A DNA stretch of 18,451 bases from Gemmatimonadota bacterium (GTDB lineage Bacteria > Gemmatimonadota > Gemmatimonadetes > Gemmatimonadales > GWC2-71-9). The stretch is from assembly GCA_022573095.1 (NCBI GenBank), contig JACZUR010000012.1, forward strand, positions 1 to 18,451, read 5' to 3'. The notes under the pieces are model-generated. The model was not told the DNA's origin. It saw only the letters and a program-made list of their open reading frames with translations, and searched no databases. This document shows, one piece after another, positions 15,335 to 18,451 of the stretch (positions within the stretch are counted from its first letter, which is position 1; each line of letters starts with the position of its first letter). Both the position numbers and the translations under genes were made by a program.

Positions 15335-15619
15335 GTGAACAAGTCTGAGTTGATCGATCAGGTTGCAGGGGCAGCGGGTATCTCTAAGTCGCAGGCATCG
15401 GACGCGGTGGACGCTTTGTTTGGAGCCGACAGCGTGATCGCCAAGGCGATGAAAGGTGGCAACAAGGTGCAGATTACAGGATTTGGAACCTTCGTGGCGC
15501 GTGACAGGGCAGCCCGCGTGGGCCGCGATCCGCGCACCGGGAATCCTGTCCAGATCAAGGCGGCCAAAGTGCCCTCCTTCAAAGCCGGACAGGGTCTGAA
15601 GAATTCGTTAAACAGCTAA
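15335..15619 (+). CDS. HU-family DNA-binding protein
   Basis: A 94-residue nucleoid protein that bends and packages DNA as a dimer. GTG at 15335 follows a strong GGAAGGAG ribosome site at 15322-15329, as expected of a highly expressed gene. The sequence opens MNKSELIDQVAGAAGISKSQ, the HU helix pair, and continues with VQITGFGTFVARDRAARVGR, then DPRTGNPVQIKAAKVPSFKAG, which contain the beta-arm and its G-R-[DN]-P-x-T-G tip with proline. The body is complete and about the normal size. A GC-rich intrinsic terminator lies 16 bp after the stop. It is transcribed divergently from tdk and convergently with the DbpA-domain gene. Confidence 0.96.
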   Translation: MNKSELIDQVAGAAGISKSQASDAVDALFGADSVIAKAMKGGNKVQITGFGTFVARDRAARVGRDPRTGNPVQIKAAKVPSFKAGQGLKNSLNS

Positions 15620-15634
15620 AGCGGCTGTATTAGA

Positions 15635-15666
15635 AAGCCGGCCCAAAAAGGCCGGCTTCCTATTTT
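15635..15666 (+). terminator. Intrinsic terminator after HU gene, possibly bidirectional
   Basis: The arms AAGCCGGCC (15635-15643) and GGCCGGCTT (15650-15658) form a perfect 9-bp stem with a 6-nt loop, CAAAAA, followed by CCTATTTT. It sits 16 bp after the HU stop. On the minus strand the hairpin starts one base past the stop of the DbpA-domain gene and is followed by only TCTAA, so termination there should be weaker. Confidence 0.8.
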
Positions 15667-16991
15667 CGGTCCAGCCGCGCGCTGATTCTCCGACCGCGGA
15701 TTGTCTCTCCAGAGAGAGCGCGAATGGCCCGATTGGCCTCGTGCTCGCTCACTTCTACGAGTGTAAAGGTCTCCCTGATGTCCACCCTGCCCACGCTTTG
15801 CTTGGTGATTCCCCCCGTGTTGCAAAGCAAACCCACCAGGTCGGTGGGCCGGACCCCGGCCTTCTTGCCCGCTGATACAAAGATCTTCACCCAGGTGGGG
15901 GGGTTGTCCGCCGGTTTCTCCGCCTGTGCTGCTTTCACAGCGGATATGGCGGCCGCTGCAACGAGCGCCGGGTCGTGCTCGTAAAACAACGGTTCCAGGG
16001 CGCTGAGTTCAAAGGACAGGTCGCCCTTTCCTTCAATCTGATCCCTGATGTGGTTCCTTAACTGGAAAGCCCGGTCTCGCGCTCGGTCGGACTCGGACGG
16101 GAGTTTTAGAGGCCTGAGTTTCTCTGTGATGCTCTCCAGATAATCCAGCTGCCCAGAACGCAGCATCACCACCACCTCTTTGCTCATCAGGATCAATGCT
16201 GCCAGGGTGGCCGCATCGGGAAGACAAGTGGCCAGCGCGAGATCGACGGGAGGGCCCTCAGCTTTAGCGCTCACCCGGATGCACTGGTCGGCTGTGAGCT
16301 GAACCCATCTCGAATCTTTCCCCTGCTCCGGGTCCCACAACAGGACGCTATCGGGATCGAGCGAATCAAAACACTCTCGCGCTACCGACTGCCGATTGGA
16401 ACGATCTGCGACCAGGTATCGGACCTTACCTGAAACCACGTCAGCCATTGAATACGGCCTGATTACGGGAGACCGCCGCGCGTGTCGTGCGATCAAGTCG
16501 GCCACAACATCCTCCCGGGTAGTGAGAATCACGCGCTGGGCGCCTGAAAGCTCCGACAGTATCGAATCGAGATTGTCGGATTGGCCTAGTGTGATCTGTA
16601 GGTCTGCCCTGTAGATGATCGTCCGTCGGATTTCGCTCGACTTGAGCGCGGAAGCAGAGAGCAGCTGCATCGTGTCTGCTGGTGTTGCCACGAGGGTTTT
16701 CAAGCAGCGCCGCCTCAGCAGGCGCCGGGTGCGCGCGATGCCGGTTACAGGATGCACGGGCGAGAATGATTCGAAGCGGTTCGCCATCTCGCTGACCGCA
16801 AGCAAATCCGAGACCTGGGGAACCAGGAAGACGCCGTTTAGACCGTCAGAATCGAACCCCGGGAGTTCCCGAAACAGCGGTTCCACGGCCCACTCCGCCG
16901 GAGGAGAGACAAATATCACGTTCTTTCCCGACTGCACCACTGCACGCTCAGAGGTGCTCAGCCGCAGCACTGATTCCTGGTCCAAAACCAC
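15660..16991 (-). CDS. Catalytically degenerate DEAD-box helicase-like protein with DbpA RNA-binding domain
   Basis: A 443-residue protein. Residues 366-440 are a clear DbpA/CsdA RNA-binding domain: WVKIFVSAGKKAGVRPTDLV, then GRVDIRETFTLVEV and IRGRRISARL. The N-terminal 340 residues follow DEAD-box order with the catalytic residues replaced. GKNVIFVSPPAEW stands where the A-x-x-GSGKT loop belongs, FLVPQVSDL replaces PTREL, LVATPADTMQLL replaces VATPGRLLDLL, and IIYRADLQITLG (YRAD at 127-130) replaces VLDEAD. VILTTRE occupies the SAT position, and LATCLPDAATLAALILMS lies where the LPxDxExYxHRxGRTGR block should be. ATP hydrolysis looks lost while RNA binding looks kept, suggesting an RNA chaperone or ribosome-assembly adaptor (inference). 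GTG at 16991 touches its AGAGG. TTG at 16985, 6 nt from that site, is an equally good start and shortens the protein by two residues. Confidence 0.75.
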   Translation of the reverse strand: MVLDQESVLRLSTSERAVVQSGKNVIFVSPPAEWAVEPLFRELPGFDSDGLNGVFLVPQVSDLLAVSEMANRFESFSPVHPVTGIARTRRLLRRRCLKTLVATPADTMQLLSASALKSSEIRRTIIYRADLQITLGQSDNLDSILSELSGAQRVILTTREDVVADLIARHARRSPVIRPYSMADVVSGKVRYLVADRSNRQSVARECFDSLDPDSVLLWDPEQGKDSRWVQLTADQCIRVSAKAEGPPVDLALATCLPDAATLAALILMSKEVVVMLRSGQLDYLESITEKLRPLKLPSESDRARDRAFQLRNHIRDQIEGKGDLSFELSALEPLFYEHDPALVAAAAISAVKAAQAEKPADNPPTWVKIFVSAGKKAGVRPTDLVGLLCNTGGITKQSVGRVDIRETFTLVEVSEHEANRAIRALSGETIRGRRISARLDRK

Positions 16992-17089
16992 CCTCTATTG
17001 TCAAAGATTCCGGTCTATTGGATCTGCCGAACTTGCATGCTAGCTTGACTCTGGTTCCCACGCAATACTCAAATCGACGAATTCCGAAG

Positions 17090-18277
17090 ATGACTCGTTT
17101 TTTCCGGTGCATCACTCCAAGCGTTAGAGTAATCCTAACGCTGTGCCTCGTACCGGCGACCGCCGTGACGGTCAACGCACAAGAGAACGGCAGCACGACT
17201 CTCAGGGAGATGGGCATCGAAATCGGAGTCCTTCCTGCGGGTCCGTTGAATGCGATAACAGATGTCGCCGGTGTTGCGGTCGGGCACAGGACGGTAGTTA
17301 TGGGCGACTCGGTCAACACGGGCATCACCGTTGTCTTACCGCACGCTGGCAACTTGTTTAGGCAGAAAGTGGAAGCTGCGGTCGTAATCGGCAATGGTTT
17401 CGGCAAGCTAATTGGCTACACGCAGATACATGAACTGGGGGAGATAGAGTCCCCGATTGTCTTAACCTGTACGCTGTGTGTGCATCGGGCCGCCGACGCT
17501 GTTCTAAGCTATCTTCTCGCGCTCCCCGGTAACGAGGAAGTGCGTTCAGTGAATGTCGTTGTGGGGGAGACGAACGACGGCTTCTTAAACGATATCAGAG
17601 CCCGGCGGATAAACGAGGCAGATGTGCTCGCAGCGATTCACAATGCCGCGGCCGGTCCGGTGGAACAGGGCAGCGTGGGCGCAGGCCGGGGCACGACCGC
17701 CTTCGGATGGAAGGGTGGGATTGGGACATCCAGCAGGGTGCTACCAGGGCAAGTGGGCGGATGGACGGTAGGGGTGCTCGTTCAGTCTAACTTTGGTGGG
17801 ATTCTCTCCATCGACGGAGTCCCGGTCGGCCGGGAACTGAATCGCTACTACATGCGCGGCATCCTGGAGGCTAGCCGCGAGGACACTCAAGGCGGCGCCA
17901 GCGACCGCGGTGACGGTTCTATCATGATCATAGTCGCGACCGACGCCCCGTTGAGTCACAGGAACCTTGAACGCCTAGCTCACCGAGCTCTTTATGGCGT
18001 CGCCCGGACGGGTAGTGCCATGACGAACGGATCGGGTGACTACGTGATAAGCTTTAGTACGACGACAAGGAGTTCCGCCGGCCAGAGGCTGGTGGACAAT
18101 AATTCCATGAGTCCGCTGTTCCTCGCCGTGATAGAAGCCACCGAAGAGGCGATCTACAACTCGCTCTTCGCCGCTACGACGGTCTCCGGCCACCGTGGTA
18201 CCGTCGCTGCGCTACCGCTTGACTCGACGCTGGCGATCATGGCAAGATTTGGGAGAATGCAGCGTGACGACCGCTGA
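17090..18277 (+). CDS. Secreted P1-family peptidase (DmpA/S58, self-processing aminopeptidase)
   Basis: A 395-residue protein from ATG at 17090. The frame extends to 17018, but this start opens a proper Sec signal: MTRFFRCITPSVRVIL, then a hydrophobic core and VNA before QENG, so export is expected. The mature part is a DmpA-type N-terminal-nucleophile hydrolase: LNAITDVAGVAVGH, FGKLIGYTQIHELGEIESPI, VGETNDGFLNDI, EQGSVGAGRGTTAFGWKGGI and TVGVLVQSNFGG. In DmpA the chain cleaves itself at a Gly-Ser bond and the serine becomes the nucleophile. The matching site is GDG|SIMIIVATDAPL, Gly276-Ser277. Asn234 in QSNFGG is the likely oxyanion residue. The family removes N-terminal residues, including D- or beta-amino acids in some members, but specificity is not readable. 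No good ribosome site is seen. It overlaps the next gene by 14 nt. Confidence 0.9.
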   Translation: MTRFFRCITPSVRVILTLCLVPATAVTVNAQENGSTTLREMGIEIGVLPAGPLNAITDVAGVAVGHRTVVMGDSVNTGITVVLPHAGNLFRQKVEAAVVIGNGFGKLIGYTQIHELGEIESPIVLTCTLCVHRAADAVLSYLLALPGNEEVRSVNVVVGETNDGFLNDIRARRINEADVLAAIHNAAAGPVEQGSVGAGRGTTAFGWKGGIGTSSRVLPGQVGGWTVGVLVQSNFGGILSIDGVPVGRELNRYYMRGILEASREDTQGGASDRGDGSIMIIVATDAPLSHRNLERLAHRALYGVARTGSAMTNGSGDYVISFSTTTRSSAGQRLVDNNSMSPLFLAVIEATEEAIYNSLFAATTVSGHRGTVAALPLDSTLAIMARFGRMQRDDR

Positions 18278-18451
18278 GTCGAGCAAGCGCGCCGCTGGGG
18301 AGCTTTCGGCCAACATTGCGTACCTGGAACCTTCCGTAACCATGGCTATCAGCCAGGAGGCCCAGCGCCGCAAGAATGCCGGCGAAGACATCATCGACCT
18401 CTCTGCCGGAGAGCCGGATTTCCCAACGCCCAAGACGGCTTCTGAGGCCGG
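18264..18451 (+). CDS. Class I/II aminotransferase (aspartate aminotransferase type), N-terminal fragment
   Basis: The reading frame runs off the window end, leaving about 62 visible residues. GTG at 18264 has GGGAG 8 nt upstream and lies inside the end of the P1 peptidase gene (14-nt overlap), suggesting translational coupling. The segment IAYLEPSVTMAISQEAQRRK followed by DIIDLSAGEPDFPTP is the classic opening of subgroup Ib aspartate/tyrosine aminotransferases, where the first helix is followed by the conserved L-x-x-GEPDF-x-TP strand. The PLP lysine and arginine residues lie beyond the window, so the substrate (aspartate, aromatic or other amino acid with 2-oxoglutarate) cannot be fixed. 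Confidence 0.85.
   Translation, partial: MTTAESSKRAAGELSANIAYLEPSVTMAISQEAQRRKNAGEDIIDLSAGEPDFPTPKTASEA

Noticed and set aside
15184..15342. Longer thymidine kinase start (15342 or 15234)
   Set aside because: The added residues are cysteine/threonine-rich and unlike the family. They run over the probable promoter and into the HU start.
17045..17074. Promoter TTGACT-N18-TCAAAT ahead of the P1 peptidase
   Set aside because: The -10 is poor and the implied leader would be under 10 nt. Support is too weak to list as a feature.

Overview
The window reads as a compact stretch of chromosome from a Gram-negative-type bacterium. It carries secreted proteins with Sec or lipoprotein signals, a LipM-like octanoyltransferase and a DEAD-box-derived protein with a DbpA RNA-binding tail. 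The combination of FmdB zinc ribbon, P1 peptidase, SBP/Opp system and DbpA-domain protein with moderate-to-high GC is reminiscent of Gemmatimonadota or a related FCB-type lineage. That placement is an impression, not a measured result. No tRNA, rRNA, insertion sequence, prophage, CRISPR array or attachment site was seen. Coding density is very high and no gap exceeds about 150 bp.

Layout. (1) 1-3305, plus strand: the C-terminal third of an N-acyl-D-amino-acid deacylase. A sigma70-like promoter follows, and then a tight run of three small genes: an FmdB-type zinc ribbon, a PspA-like coiled-coil protein and a protein resembling DUF370/RemA with an added C-terminal tail. A sodium:solute symporter comes next. 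(2) 3320-15183, minus strand: eleven co-directional genes. In transcription order they are thymidine kinase (tdk), dephospho-CoA kinase (coaE), glycine cleavage H protein (gcvH, with its own promoter and terminator), a UPF0173 metal-dependent hydrolase, full-length glycine decarboxylase (gcvP), a LipM-like octanoyltransferase, and a complete oligopeptide ABC importer (lipoprotein SBP, then OppB, OppC, OppD and OppF). Start/stop overlaps of 4 nt couple gcvP to lipM and join oppB-C-D-F. (3) 15335-15619, plus strand: an HU-family DNA-binding protein, divergent from tdk and followed by a strong intrinsic terminator. (4) 15660-16991, minus strand: a protein with the full layout of a DEAD-box RNA helicase whose catalytic motifs are all eroded while the DbpA RNA-binding domain is intact. 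(5) 17090-18451, plus strand: a secreted P1-family (DmpA-type) self-processing aminopeptidase, overlapping the start of a class I aspartate-type aminotransferase cut by the window edge.

Working together: GcvH must be lipoylated to shuttle the aminomethyl group released by GcvP, and the LipM-like enzyme coupled to gcvP is the natural attachment enzyme. GcvT, the L-protein and LipA are not here. The D-aminoacylase, the P1 peptidase, the Opp importer and the aminotransferase suggest a peptide and amino-acid scavenging lifestyle whose products include glycine. That link is inference from proximity. The most unusual items are the catalytically dead DEAD-box/DbpA protein and the RemA-like gene in the FmdB/PspA-like cluster.
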